Assembly (NCBI GenBank): GCA_008477525.1
Contig: SPDT01000010.1
Coordinates: 2,108,001 to 2,172,000 of the forward strand
Direction of reading: 5' to 3'
Length of the DNA: 64,000 nt
Source: Hypomyces perniciosus
Taxonomy: Eukaryota > Ascomycota > Sordariomycetes > Hypocreales > Hypocreaceae
The notes under the pieces were generated by a model. The model did not search any database. It was not told where the DNA came from and saw nothing but the letters and a program-made list of their open reading frames with translations. Positions 23,430 through 37,489 of this stretch are shown one piece after another (within the stretch, counting starts at the first letter, position 1; each line of letters begins with the position of its first letter). The translations under genes were made by a program, and so were the position numbers.

Positions 23430-23880
23430 GAGATAAGCACTGCGCAGAATAATATATTATAGATAAACTGGAAAAAGTGGACCCCGAGAAGATTGCCTAT
23501 ATTTGGTCTTTTGCTGCTTCGCAGAACTCTGCTGTTATGATTTCTCTTATATTAACAGATAACCCAGATATAGATAGCTGCGAATCCTTTATAACGACTG
23601 TTAAGGACTAGTTAATAGATATAGATGCTAATTCTAATAGGCCTATATCCTATAGATTGCATAAATAAATAGGTCTTTACCTACTTAGTAAGTATTACCT
23701 AGAGCGAGAGATGCTGTTGCTTTTTTATAGCTGACACTTATAGTAGATATTATTCTACAGCTCCCTCTAAATAGGTCGACCTTTAATTTACCGCCAATTA
23801 ATGGCAGCTCTTAAGGAAATAGCAGGGAGAGGGATATTATAAAAGAAAATTTTATATCTCCTGCTGCTTCTCTCACTTCC
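23430..23880 (+). pseudogene. Degenerate coding region, family not recognised
   Basis: One plus-strand frame gives coherent protein-like sequence (DKLEKVDPEKIAYIWSFAAS, QNSAVMISLILTDNPDIDSC, then ESFITTVKD) before stops begin to interrupt it at TAG/TAA/TGA codons that are one C-to-T step from Gln or Arg. It continues through LLSKYYLERE and MAALKEIAGRG. Composition is intermediate between the island and the AT-rich DNA, marking the edge of RIP damage. No domain is recognised, and the upstream and downstream limits are unclear. Confidence 0.4.
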
Positions 23881-25560
23881 GCCTTAAAGCCTCCTGCGGC
23901 TTTACTAATACTAATAAATAACCGCAATATCAAGGATAGCCGTAATACCTCCGGCAGTAATTCTTGCAGACATATAGTCTATTTACATTAAAGCTACTAG
24001 CCTAATATATTAAAAGCAATATGCCTTAACTTTTTTAACACGGTAAGTAATATTTAAATTGCAAGGTGCAGTTACCTCTTTAATATAGTAGAAGCCTTAA
24101 TAAACATTTATACCTTTAGCGCTAATTGTCTAATAACCTTTTGTTTTAGTATATCTATTCGCGAAATAAATTGCAATTGTAGGATAAATAACTAGTTTTA
24201 CTTTTATAACGTTTACTTTTTTATTAATAACTAATAGCTTTTACTTATTTAAATGCAATAAAGTTCTGTTACTGTTATACCTTTACTGCAGGAGTTGCCT
24301 AGCCTTATAGACACTCCTATATATAACTTAACCTGCCTAGGCCAAACTGGCCAAGCAGAATCTATTATATATAGACCGGCCTGCGCTATGCGATAAGTAA
24401 ATATAACTATAGAAGTTATAAGTTATCTTTAAGATATAAAGAGTTAATATAGTAAATATAGTAAATGTATTTAAGGAGTTTATAAAGATATTATATATAA
24501 GGTAAAAGTATAATAGGGTTTTAAAGGAAGCTTTAAATTTATTATATAGGCCTAAGGCCCTTTTTATATACTGCTGCTATAATACTTCTATTACCTACAC
24601 TAATACCTTTACCAGAACTATTAAATAGTTTAAAGAGTTAATTTCCTAATATGGGATATATAGATACTGCTTTATTAAAGGACTATTAGTATATCTCTCT
24701 TTAATTTAAAAAACCCAGCAATTTACAGTAAAACTCCTCGTTTAGTTCTAGATGCCTTCTATAGTTAAACTATTCCTTTAGAATCTCTAAAGGAACTTTA
24801 TAGAGTATATTTACCTGCAAAAAGGAAAGCTAAGGCAAACCTATTACTAAAAGGATTGTTATATAACTTTAACTGTATATTAATATCTCGATCCTTTTAT
24901 ATTAAAGCAATTAAGATATATAAGTTGCTGTTAATATATTTGTTTATTATTTTTATAATCTATATTTATTTTTAGGTTAAACGCATTTTATTAAAAGTCT
25001 ATCCACTATAAATATTAACTATAGTAACTTTAAACTATTATATCCTACTATCTAACTTCCCTTTAACTATAACTATATATTTAAAAACAACCCAAGGCAC
25101 TTAAATATCGCTTTTCGCCTTATCGCTTTATAAATATCTATTCTTAAAGTAATATATTATCCCTTTAAGATAATTTAAATGCTTTGTTCTTATAGAAGTA
25201 GATATAAAGGCATTATAAAAGCAGTAATATTATACCTACTTTTTCCCTTCTATTAAGCTAATGCTTTTTATTTTAATTTTAAAGCGCTGCAGAAGAGATT
25301 ACTAGTAGTAAAGCTATCCGCCTTTAAGGTTAAGCTCATTAACCTGAACTTTATAACTGCTGCTAACTAGAATCCTTTATAGAGAGTATTGCGGCTATAT
25401 TCTCTTTAAATGCTATTACAGAGGTCCTAAAGTAATTTTTCTACTGCTATCGCTGTCCCCAAGGTATATTCTAATTTATATACAGGGTATAGGAGGCTAA
25501 AGAGTTTACTGACTATACCTTTATTTATAAAGGATAGAGAATACCCGCCTATAAAGTTAT
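23881..25560. other. RIP-mutated DNA between the island and the BTB gene
   Basis: The AT content rises steadily. Short stretches of normal composition remain (for example near 24300-24400, cctaggccaaactggccaag). No reading frame is recognisable, and I see no LTR or transposase signature, so this may be mutated single-copy or duplicated host DNA. Confidence 0.4.
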
Positions 25561-25574
25561 TATTTCCAGTTAGT

Positions 25575-25715
25575 CTACAGTCTTTTTATTATATATACTA
25601 GGTTATTTAAAGTAAAAACACGTTTAATTGCACTGCCTTTTATACTAATATATATTTAAAATGCAGCTGGAACGTATAAAATAGATAATTACTTACTTAC
25701 AATAGTGCAGCGAAT
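25575..25715 (+). pseudogene. BTB/POZ-domain gene, 5' part (split by element D)
   Basis: The frame reads SLFIIYTRLFKVKTRLIALP, then PFILIYI, stop, NAAGTYKIDN, and YLLTIVQR up to the element D target site. It matches the BTB fold order (SDLTI..G..FKVHK..L...SPFF, then ..IDL.EDDP..V.RM). The open frame crosses exactly into the right-hand part at 37879 when element D and one copy of cgaat are ignored, giving IVQRMVN. One TAA stop lies inside. The beginning of the gene is not recognisable. Confidence 0.7.
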
Positions 25716-26104
25716 TGTAATGATCCGGGTTGATGCTTAAGGGATAAACCAAGGTTTGTGGGTTTATATTAACAGAGAGGTTAAGGATAAATACTAAACA
25801 GGGTAATATAGTTACAATTCTATAAAATAGGCGGTTCTAGTAAATGCAATTTATTAACAACTATTTAAATAACTATACTAAACAATTATAACTTATCCAG
25901 TCTTATATATAAAAGAGATATATAGTAAATACACTTTAAATTATTTAGATTATAGCAATCCTAGTAATCCTAGATTATAGTTCTGTATAATAATCTTTCT
26001 TATAAAATCGCGCTTATAGTTACAATCTATTAATAATTAGCTAAAGGCTTTAATATTCTACTATAATCCTGTAACTAAGTCTTTAATATAGTTAAGTTAT
26101 AATA
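25716..26104 (-). repeat. 3' LTR of element D
   Basis: 389 bp. The plus strand starts TGTAATGATCCGGG and ends taagttataata. The outer (left) part is less mutated than the inner part, where LTR ends such as gtcgtaaca have become gttataata. Confidence 0.9.
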
Positions 26105-26799
26105 CAATATCCCTCCTATTAGTCTTATCCTTAAAACCTATTAGCTTTTATAAATCTTACTTTTTTTCATTCCTCTCCCTTTTCTATATTAATATTATAA
26201 TAGACTATATTATTAAGCCTTACATTTATAAATCCAATAAATATACCTTATTTACTTTTTTAATTCTTTCTAAAGGTAATCCCATTAATATACTTTACAT
26301 TTTTTACTTTTAAAAGAAATTAATTTATTAAATAATAAATAACTCTTTAAAGTATAGTAAATATATATATTAAAGCCGCTCCTGCAATAGTATTCTAATT
26401 GCTTTATCCTATATATTCCTCTTTTTATTTTTTTTATATATTTCTATGAATTTTTCTAGTTATATATATACTTAAATAATACAAAAAGCTTAAACTAAAA
26501 GAGGATAAAGTAGGCGAGAAGCTAAAAGGTTTTTACTTTTATTTAATAAAGCTTTAATTATAGATTATAGTAGCTGCAGGATAATTAAACTATATTTACT
26601 ATATTAAAAAAAATATATAAGCAATATACTAAAGTTTTCAAATAAAGGTTATAGGGTTTAAATAAAGAGGATAATATACTGCCCTCTGTATTTATTTAAA
26701 AGGCGGAAATAATAACTAATCTTTAATTATAAAAAGTACCCGCTAAAGTAGATTAAGCTTTTTTAAGGCTTAGTAATAGTTTTATAGATTTAAGTCCTT

Positions 26800-29700
26800 T
26801 AATTTTAAAAACTAGTAAAACTATTTAAGTTTAGTTTTAGTATTTAATAAATATCTAATAGGTTTTTAAAAGTTATATTTTTCTTTATAGTTTTTCTATT
26901 TAATTAAATACTAGTATTTATTATTTTCTATATATATAGCCTTAATCTTTTTAATTTTATATTCTTTTATAACTAGTAAACCTTTAATCAAATTTATAAT
27001 TAATCTATTTTCTAATATATTTTATAATACTTTTTTAAATAATAAAATATAAAATACTAAATAAATTTAAATACTATTTAATAATATAAATTTATAAATA
27101 ACTTTTAAAATAACCTTTTTAATCTAACAAAGTTTAAGTTTCTTAAAATCTAATTTATCGCTTAATTGCATTATTTTAATATTTATCATCTTTTTTCTTA
27201 GCAAATAATAGTATAAGTAAACTATATCTCCTTCTTTAAAGATTAATCCCTTTAATTTATATTTATTAGTATATTCTTTTATTTTTTTTATATAAAGTAA
27301 AAGTATACCTATATTTCTTTATATAACTATTTTATATTTTCAGCTTTAATTTATACTTTATTAATATATAAGCCTTTCTTTAATACTTTATATATATCTA
27401 GCATAAAGCTATAGTTAATGTATATAAAGCTAAATCCAGTTAACTTTAAAATATTACTATTATAGGATATTTGTATAATTAAGAGCTTTTTTATTTAAAT
27501 AATTTAATTAAAGTTGATATAACTTTTTAAATAAACTTTAATAATCTAGTTAATATATTCTATTTATTTATCTATCTATAAGTAATATATAATATTAAAG
27601 TTATAATTTATATTTAATTAATTTATAAATACTTACTAGAATTTAAATATAAAGGTTAATCCTTAATTAGAAATAATTTTAGCTGGAATTATATAATTAA
27701 CTGTAATAAATCGCAAAAATATATAAGCTAATATCTCTATATCTATTACTTCTTTATATATAAAAAAGTAAAAGTATTTAATAAATTAATTTATAATTAT
27801 TAAAATATTATTATATTTAATCTTTATTCCTAATTTAATAAATAATAGTAGTTTAATAATAAAGTCTAATAAAATTAACTTTTATAGTTATTCCAGTATT
27901 ATATAAAGGTTAAAGTTTACTATATAATTTATATTTTAAAGGTTTAACTATTTTATAAGTTATATAGCAAAAAGTAATAATTTATACTATTTTCTTAAAC
28001 CCTTAAAACTCGAAATACCTTTATATTTATTTATAAATCTTGCAAATACCTTCATATTTATATATTAAATATTAATAAACTTCTACAACTATATTTTTCT
28101 AAAGTTTATCTAAAATCTAGATTTTTCTATTTCATTATTAAATTCCTTTATTATTAAACTCTATATCTTTTAAAAATCTATTATTATCTTAAATAATATA
28201 ATACTTTTTAATACATTAAAGTATAGTATTATTACTAAATACTTTATATATAGCTTAAAATACTATATATTAGTAATATCCTTTAAAGGTTTATTTTAAA
28301 ATCTGCTTAATATATTTAATCTTTCCCTAATTATAGTTAGTTTATCTACTAAACGCATTTACTTATCTATTTTCAAATCTTTTCCAGTAAATTAAAATAT
28401 AGTTAAACTTTAAAAGATATTCTATATAGCAGATTTATTTTCCAGAAAATTATTAAACTATTGCAAAATATATAATATTCGTATAGTTAGTATATACTTT
28501 AACTTTATATATTCCTTTTAATAAATAATATTGCTATTCTTTAAATATAAAAATAATAGTAACGAATTGTTTATTATATATCAAGTAATTTAATTTTACA
28601 CTATATAATACTTTAAAGTAAAAGGCAATAAGGTATAGCTTATTATTCTAATTTTTTTTAATTAAATTAAACTTTTATAATAAAAATGAAAGTATTTATT
28701 TTACCTTTTATTTCTTTATATAAATTAAATATAATAAATATAGGCTTTTTTAAAATAAACCGCTTAAATTTATTAAATATATCTTATATATCTAATACTT
28801 ATAGAAACTTTTAATCTTTTTTAATAAGTTTATAAAGAGTTTATATAATACTTTTATAGTTTTTAATAAATTATTAATAATAGTTAATAAATCTTAAAAA
28901 GCTTTAAACTTCTTTAACTATTATATATATAGGCTAGTCTTTTACTATTTATACCTTTAATACATCTATATAAATTTCTTTAAAGGTAATAATATACTTT
29001 AAACAAGTAACTTTCTATATATAGAATTTGCATTTCTCTAATTCTATAAATAGTTTAATATTTTATAATACTTTATAAATATATATATTATATTCTTTAA
29101 AGGTATTTAAAACATTAAAATATTATTTAAATCAATAACTATAATAATATTAAAGTATTTTTTTAATATATTATTAATTATCTTTTAAAATATCGCGAAG
29201 GTATTAATAAAACTAAAAGGTATAATTACATATTTAAATAAACTATATTTAATTTAATATACAGTTATTTATTTATATCCCTTTTTAATTTAGATAAAGT
29301 TATAAGCGCCTTTAAAGTCTAATACTATAAACTATGTCTTTTTATATAGTTTATTTTATAATTTTATAATTAATAGTAGTAGAGTTTTATCTTTAATAAT
29401 AGCTTTATTAAGGTATTAATAGTCTATAGTTAATTATAGTTTACCTCTTTTCTTTAATATAAATATAATAAAATAGCCTACTTTTAATAAAAAAGGTTAA
29501 ATATACCCTTTAATTAATATATTATTTAAATAATTATATAAGCTTTCAAGACTTTTTTTATTTAGATTATAAATTTTATAAAAGGTAATGCTTATACTAT
29601 TTTAAGCTTAATTATATAGTCCTATTAACTATATTCTAGTAGCTTAATATTAAGTGTTCCCTTAAACAGTTTATTATACTTCCAGTATTCTTTAAAGATA

Positions 29701-30790
29701 TTTTATAGTTATTTTAGCAATACTATTATTTTAAGGCTTTTTATTTTAAGCATTTTATTAATATTATTAAATACTTTTTATATAAAGGCAATTATTCTTT
29801 AAATTTATCTATCTTTTCCTTTACTTTATTTAAGCCTTATTTTTAGGTAAATTATTTCTATAATTAAATTAAAGGTAACTTTTTAATTCTTTTCTTTAAT
29901 ATATCTAGGGGTTCTATATAGAATTTCTGCCCTATAGCTAAAACCTTTCTAATAGTTTTAATTACTAAAGGAGCTTTACTATTACACTAATAAAGCTAGC
30001 CTTTCTTTTAGTTAATATTAAGGTTATTGCGTTTTAATTAAAGATAACCGAGAATAATATTATACCTATCAATATTCGCTATATTGCAAGGAACCACTCC
30101 TTTATATTAAGCAATCTCAAGTTCAAGATAATTAATATTTCGCTTAACTTATATTATAGCACTGACTGTAACGCGATATTAACGCCCTATTACGTAAGCT
30201 CCAGTTATATAACCAGGCCTTAACGCGTTCCTAACTATAGCTTTCTGTAAAGCTTTAGGGCTTTCTTGCTCTCTACAGCATAACAACGATATTTGCCCTA
30301 ACCTGCCTTTCCGTACCGTAATAACCTATCTATTATTATATATAAAAGCTCCTCCTTCTGCCTAATAAAGTTAATACAGTCTAGTTTTCTCTTTTTAAAG
30401 TAACTATGAGCGATTTATAGTTATAAGTGCAATAAAATTGCCTATCGCTCCTCTATCTACTAATATATATAGCCAATATCCTTTAACTATTATCTTTAAC
30501 TCGAGATATAGTAAATCTTTATTATTACTTTTATTGTCTGATATTTCGAGAGATATAATTCGTTAATTATCGCCCTATAGCCCTCTTACAGGTAACATCG
30601 GTCGTTTCCCGATTCTTCTCTTTTTGCGCAAATTTCGCAGTTAGTCGGGGTTCCTCGAAGCGAATGCCACCTTCTTCTAGCGCAGGCTTCTAAGGCTTGT
30701 CAGTTCTCGGCTTTCGTGGAGCTTTACAGTCCCTCGAGAAGTGTCCTGGCTTATTATAGTTATAACAAACGACCTTTGCCTTTCCCTTCT
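26800..30790 (-). pseudogene. Element D gag-pol remnant (zinc knuckle to chromodomain)
   Basis: In minus-strand reading order: a zinc knuckle at about 30790-30730 (CYNYNKPGHFSRDC, second Cys changed to Tyr), the reverse transcriptase at about 29540-29250 (KGYI, stop, PFLLKVGYFIIFILKKRGKL and LNKAIIKDKTLLLL), and a chromodomain-like C-terminus at about 27000-26870 (KKIKAIYIENNKY, stop, YLIK, stop, KNYKEKYNF). The same order and near-identical wording occur in element C. Gln codons are replaced by TAA/TAG throughout. Confidence 0.75.
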
Positions 30791-31390
30791 AGATAGCGTC
30801 TAGATTTATTTAACCAGGTCTTTTATTATTAGAGCTGGCGATATATTCTGATCGCTTCTTGCCTTAGTTTATATATCCTTAATATTTATAAACTTATCTA
30901 GATTACTATTATCCTTTTTTTATATTTAAATAAAGTTTATAAAGTAAATTATCTGCATTTATATATTTCTTAATAAACTCAGTAATGCCTTTATTTTAAA
31001 AGAACTTATAGGCTTCCCTTTTAACTTCTAGTTTAAGTCTATTATAAAAGCATTTAATAAAAATATAATTCCTTTATTTAACTTTAAAAGTATAGTTCCT
31101 AAAGTATATAGTATAGTTAAAGTATTTTGTTTTTTAATTTAAATTTATAAATTTATTTTTTACAGTATATTCTTTATTAATATTATTAAAAATATTCTTT
31201 AACTTTTCTGTAAATTAATTATAACTAGTAAATATAGTTTATATTTACTTATTAGTATTAGCTTTATTATTAAAGAAATCCCTTTAAGTTATTTAGCGGC
31301 TAAAAAAACTTTATTAGTCTTTATATTAAAGCTAATTGAAAAGTAGGTAAAATAGTTGCGTAATTAAATAAGAAATAGTTAAAGTGCTAT

Positions 31391-31552
31391 TATTACAGTA
31401 TACGGAATAGCGGGTTAAGGTAATATCTTTGTTGTGCTTCAAATAAGGCAAGAAGCTATAAGAATATGGTTTGAAGGTATAGGACCAAGTTATTATATAA
31501 GGACGCACGTGATACTGATAAGTTATTAGAGGGCAGGTTTAGTGCTATAATA
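31391..31552 (-). repeat. 3' LTR of element E
   Basis: 162 bp. It shares with the copy at 36868 the block gggttaaggtaatatcttt and the end ggcaggtttagtgct. It is much closer to normal composition than the element interior. Confidence 0.9.
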
Positions 31553-31999
31553 GTACCCCCCCCTTTTAAACTCTATTTGCCTTTAAATAGCTATTCTAAA
31601 ACTATATATATTCTAATCCTTTTATTATATTAATTCTATTATAAGCAGCTGCTGTATTATAGGTCTGGCTAGTCGGTTATTTTCCTCTTTTTAATTTAGG
31701 TAGGCGAGCTAGGCTTATTAGGGTTTTTTATATAATATTTTAAAAGGGCGGCGTTTTATCCTTTTAAGTCTTTTGCAGGTTGCCAGTTTAGTGTATAGTA
31801 TTTCTAAGCTATATAATAGTATAGGCTATCTTTATTATAATAGTTAAGGATTTTATTAAATTCCGATCTTTCCATTACTTTATTTATTTTATTATCTTTT
31901 TTAAGGATTTATCCTTATATATTTTTATTTTTTTATTTATTAATAGCGTTTTATTTTAGTAGATATATCTATTAGCCTACTTTATTAACTATTAATAGT

Positions 32000-34900
32000 C
32001 TAAAAAGAAAGTTATAAACTATAAGGAAAATATATATATAGTTAAAAAGTTTTAGTTAATAAGCTTAAAGGTATATATTAAAGATTTTATATAGGCCTAT
32101 TTATTTATTATCTCTTTTCTTTATTAGGCAGTTTATTTTAAAGTATTTAATCTTTAGCTATACTTTTTCGCTAACTGTAAATTAATATAAATCTTTTTTT
32201 AATATATTAACTATAGCTTTATATTAAGCGATTAATTATACTATAAAGGCTTTTAGTTAATTTAAGATTTATTAGAAATATTTAATTATAGTATTTACTT
32301 TATAAAAACTCTTCTTTTAGGTAATAAATAGGTTTAGTAGCTAAAGGTTTAAAGGCTTAACTTTTAAGTGTAAGTAAAAACTATAATTTATAAAAGATAG
32401 TAAGGTTTTTATTATTTTAAATATTTAATTATTTTAAGTAAACTCTATCAGTAATAATTAATTTATTTAATTATTTTAATAAAAATTTATACACTATTTA
32501 AAATATTACTTTACTTTTATATTTAATTATTTAACTTAGCTATTAATCTTTAAATAATAAACTAAACAATATTTAAAGTAGATTTTAAATTATTAAAACA
32601 GCTGCTTTTAGAATTTAAATATAAATTAAAGATTTTAGTTTAATATAATTATTTTTAAGGCTTTATATAAAGTATAGGTTATAACCTTTAATAAAAGTAT
32701 TAATATTAGTTAATATTTGCAGCTATTAGTATATATAGTTAAAGAGGTTTAGTATTTTTATTTATTTTAAATATCCCTTTAACTTAAAAGAGTATATTTA
32801 ATATATAATTTATATTTTTACTTTATTTATTAATAAAAGGAAAAGTTATTCCTAGTAATATATTTAATTGCTATAGATTTAAAGGTTTTATATTACTGCC
32901 TTTAAATTACTTTAAATACTTTTAGGCTATTATTAAATAGCTAGGTTTTAAAGCGCTTATATTATAATATTTACTCTATTTAATATTTTATAGCCTTTAT
33001 TAATTATTTTATTAATTAATATCTTTAAGTTTAAGATTAACGTGCTAGTTATTATAGTAAATAGGTTTTTATTATTTATATTTCCTATAATATTAATATA
33101 AGTATAGGGGTTAAAGCAGCTTTTTAAAAGTAAAGTTTTCTTTTTTTCTTTTAATTAGCTATTATTTTAGGGTAACTTTATTAAAATATTTTAAAATCTT
33201 TTAGTTAATATATTAAGCTTTATTACTTTTAATTTAGGCTAATAAATAATTTAGAAATTATATTAAAATAAAAATTTAAACTAATAGATTTATCTTTAAT
33301 TTAATACTTTAATAGTTATAAAGTATTTCAAATTTTTATAGTCTTTAATAATCTTAAATTTATTTTTTATATTTAAAGCTTAAAGCGCTATTCTTTTCTT
33401 AATTTAATAATAGCTAGCAGCTCTTTATTATAAATTTTATAATTATATTTAATAGGTAGATACTTTAATAGAAAGTATATTATTAATTATAAGATATTAT
33501 CTTTATTATATTAAAAGAGAATATTATTAAATATTTAATTTAAAGTATTTATTTTTAAGATTATCTTTTTATTATAGTTAAAAAAGGTAAAGATTAAGGC
33601 AGTTATAAACTATGTTTTAAGATAGTTAAACGCAGCAGTATAGAGTTTATTTAATTTTATAGTATATCTTTTTTTAAAAAGCTATTTAAAGGTTTATAAA
33701 TATTAAAAAAGTCTTTAATAAACTATTAATAAAAGTTTATAAAGCCTAAAAAGCATTAAAGTTTATAAAGGTTTAAAGGTCTTTTTTAACTTATAATTAC
33801 AGCTACTTTTTTAAAGTTTATCTTAATATTATTACTTATAATAATTAAATTAAAATATTTTATTTTTATTATTTTAAATTTGCATTTCTTAATATTAATT
33901 CAAAGATTTATATTAATTAATTTATCTATAACCTTTTATATATATTATTAATATTTTCTTTATATAGCTAAATAGACTAAAATATTATTAAAGTAGGCTA
34001 TATAAATTTTATTAAATAAATTATATAAAGTATAGTTCATATAGTATTAGAAAAAGGCTAGGGTATTTTAAAGGCTAAATGGTATAATAAAGGTTTTAAA
34101 GAGCCTAAACTAGGTTATAAAAGCTGTTTTTTATTTATATCCTTTTATAATTCTAAATTTATAAAAGGCGGCTATTATATTTAATTTAATATAAAATCTA
34201 ATATTATATAAAGTATTTAATATTTCCTAGATTAGCAGTAATAGGTAGCAATTTTTTATAGTAATATTATTAAAGCTTTAATAGTCTTAATAAATATAAA
34301 TACCTTTTCTAGGTTTTATATTAAAAAGCAGGGGGGCAGTATATCTTACTCTAGACCTTTTAATAAATCCTTTAACTAAATTTCTATTTAGCTATTTTCT
34401 TATAACTTAAAGTTTATTTAATAATATTAAGCGGTTTTTTTAATATAATGGTTTTTTCTTTAATAAAAGTTTAATTTTATAGTTTTATAATCTTTTAAAG
34501 GGAAGTTTATTTACTAGTTATAAAAGGAAGTTAATAATTTTACTTTATAGCTAATTAAAAACTTCTTTTAAATATTATTTTTTATTAATTCTAGCTTTAC
34601 TTTTATAAATTTATTAATATTAAACTTTAATATCCTTTAAAGGTACTGTCTACTAAAGTAGTATATTAAGAATTTATAGAAAGCTATAAAGAATAATATT
34701 TATATTACTATAAAGCTACTTTATTTTTATAATATATTTATAAAGGTGTTTTTATTAAGCTTTAATAGTTAATATATTTTATATTCCTGCTTATATATAT
34801 CTTTTATTAGGTTTATTTAGGTTAGTTTATTTACTAGGCAGATAAGTCTTTATAAAATTAAATAAATAATATTATAGTAGATATTTAGATATTTATTAGG

Positions 34901-36500
34901 TTAGGTTATTTATATAGTATTACTGCTATATACTTATTAAATATTAATATATTTAGTTTAAAGAGTTATATTAAGTTATATTAATGTAAATATTAATAGC
35001 TATTAGCTATAGGTATTATTAAAATTAATATTAAAGGCTTATTTAATATTATTTATACTTTAATTTTTAATCTGTTATAGTTATTAATTAATAAATATAG
35101 TAGTGACTTTATTTTAATATTAATATAAGGTTAATATATAGGTCCCTTTTTCCTTATTAAAGTATCATTTCTGTTAATATACTTTTAATATAAGTTTAAA
35201 ACTTAACTTTCTTTTTAACTATTTTTTTTATCCTTTTTAATATATTATTTTATTTCTTGTTGATAGTATAAAATACTAACTTTAAAAGTTTCCTTAAGAT
35301 ATTAATATTATATAGAATAGTTATTAGGCTAGGAATTATTAATATAATATAGGTTTAAAGGTAATAATTTATGAAATAATATTATAAATTAAAAGTAACT
35401 GTTAATATAGCCTAGTTAATATTAAGATTATATTACTATAGCTATAGTATTTTAAAGACAAAGGGGTTTTAATTTATAAAATTAGTAATAAAAAATATAT
35501 ATAGCTTTTTATATTCTTTTATTCCTATATCTAGGATTATATAGTTAGTAAACTATATTATTGCTTTACTATTCATTAAAATAAAGCTTTTTAGTTTAGG
35601 CAATTATATTATTAGGATTTAAGACTTTTAAAGAAAATACTAGTTTATAAAGCTTTATATTAAGCAGCTACTATTAATAAAAGTTAATATAATTATTAAT
35701 AAATATATAAAAAATAATATAATATAAATAAATAGTAATTTACTATTTATAGTATTTAAAGTTAATAGTCTATTATTAATAATAATTTATTATATTTATA
35801 GAGGTATTAGGTTTATAGGCTCTTTTAATATTTTATTACCCTTTTTAATATAATATTATTAAAAAGCTACTTTTCTCCCTGCTTTTTTATATTAAGAGTT
35901 ATATCTTTATAGGCAAATATATTGCTAAAGGTAATTAATGTTTTAATAAAGCTAGTTTTATTAATATAATATAAGAATAGGTTCCTGTAGTATAATAGGT
36001 TATTTCTTTAAGCTAGGAAGTGCTAGTATTATAAAAGTTAAGGAATAGGAATTTATAGTATTAGTATACTTTTTCCTTAATTTAAAATATATATTTTACT
36101 TTAAAGCGCTATAATATTATTACTTTAATATATTTTATATTTATAAAAGGTATTAAAATATTTAATATTAATTATAATATTGTATAATATAATAGAATAT
36201 TAGTTTATATACTTTTACTAATAGGTTTTTGCATCTTTATCTTTACTGTTAAATTTATCTTTAAAGTTATTAATTTAATACCTTAAAATATTATTACTTT
36301 TAGCTTTAATAAACTTATTAATTATATTATTTTAGCTTTAAACTTTATATTAAGCAAGCTTTAAGTTTTGAATAATAATAATATTTTTAAACTCTTTTTA
36401 TTTTCAAGCTATATTAAAGTTATACTTTTAGTTTTAAAAGTAATTAAAGATAATATTAAAAAACTGTTTAAATTCTAATGCTTAAAGCTATAACGTTAGG
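32000..36500 (-). pseudogene. Element E pol remnant (gypsy RT, integrase)
   Basis: The best-preserved part is the reverse transcriptase at about 34360-33940, read on the minus strand: FIKTIKALIILL (family YRxLNxITIKNRYPLPL), GSLKPLLYHLAFKIP (family RxGLFEWLVTPFGL) and YIAYFNNILVYLA (family AYLDDILIFS). Asp residues of the catalytic YLDD box have become Asn through G-to-A change. The coding direction agrees with the LTR and polypurine-tract orientation. Limits are approximate. Confidence 0.65.
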
Positions 36501-36867
36501 TTATAATTCTTATTATAAGCTTTTAAGATAATATAAATATAAAGCTAGTTATAATAGTAATTAATAAGCTTTACTTTTTAATTAAAGTCCCTTTTTATAC
36601 TTTTTATTTTTATTTTAGTATTTTTAGGTTAAATACAGGCTAGGGAATTAGGAATAGGCTAAAGAGCTAGGCTAAAGTATATTCTTTACTATAAGGATAT
36701 AGGCTTTTAGGCTTAAGGTTTTACTATAGTTAGGGATTAATGAATTTTTTATAAAATATAAGGTTTTTTATAGTATTGCGACTAGGCTATTAGCGATTTT
36801 ATTAATTCTTTTTAAGTAAAGTTAAAGGCTAGGGGTAATAGTATAGTTATTATAGGAAGGTATAAAC

Positions 36868-37029
36868 TATTATCGTAAATAGAGTAGTGGGTTAAGGTAA
36901 TATCTTTATTGTGCCTTAAATATAGCAAGAAGCTATACGAATGTGGTTTGAAGGTATAGGACTAAGTTATTATGTAAGGACGTATATGATGCTGATAAGT
37001 TATTAAAGGGCAGGTTTAGTGCTGTAACA
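36868..37029 (-). repeat. 5' LTR of element E
   Basis: 162 bp, ends gctgtaaca at 37029. Differences from the 31391 copy are mostly C/T and G/A. Confidence 0.9.
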
Positions 37030-37489
37030 GTTATAGTACTTTTATTAAAGTATTTAAAGGGTTACATTTTAAGTGATTCTCTTAAATCCTTTAAAAGTTA
37101 ATTCCTTTTAAGGTTTAGTATAAAGTTTAAAGTAAATATAGGTAATGTTTAGTTCTATAAGTCTATAATAGCTGCTTACTATTAATAAATTATTTATTAA
37201 AGTTTAGCGTTTTTAGCGACTAAATACTAATATTATTACTTTTATTCTATATAGTTAGCTTCTATATATTAAAAGGCTTCCTTTATATAAATATAGAGTT
37301 ATTTTATTTTATTAACTTTATCTTTATCTTTACTTTCATTTATATTATTATTTTATTATAGTCTTATCCTTAATAAAAAGGTAAAGCAGAGTGTAAAGTA
37401 TTGGGATTATTAAAAAAGGATACTATAGTAGATATACTTACAGTATTACTTAAGATTCTTAATAGCCTTGTAAATAAAAGTCATTAATA

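Larger units (their letters stand above)
31391..37029 (-). mobile_element. Ty3/gypsy element E, minus strand, inserted in D
   Basis: LTRs of 162 bp at 31391-31552 and 36868-37029 have inverted ends related to TGTTAC and GTAACA. The target duplication is gctat (31386-31390) and gttat (37030-37034), differing by one C-to-T change. A run of eight or more C at about 31556-31563 is, in minus-strand sense, the polypurine tract next to the 3' LTR, which sets the orientation. Total 5.6 kb, heavily AT-shifted inside. Confidence 0.9.
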
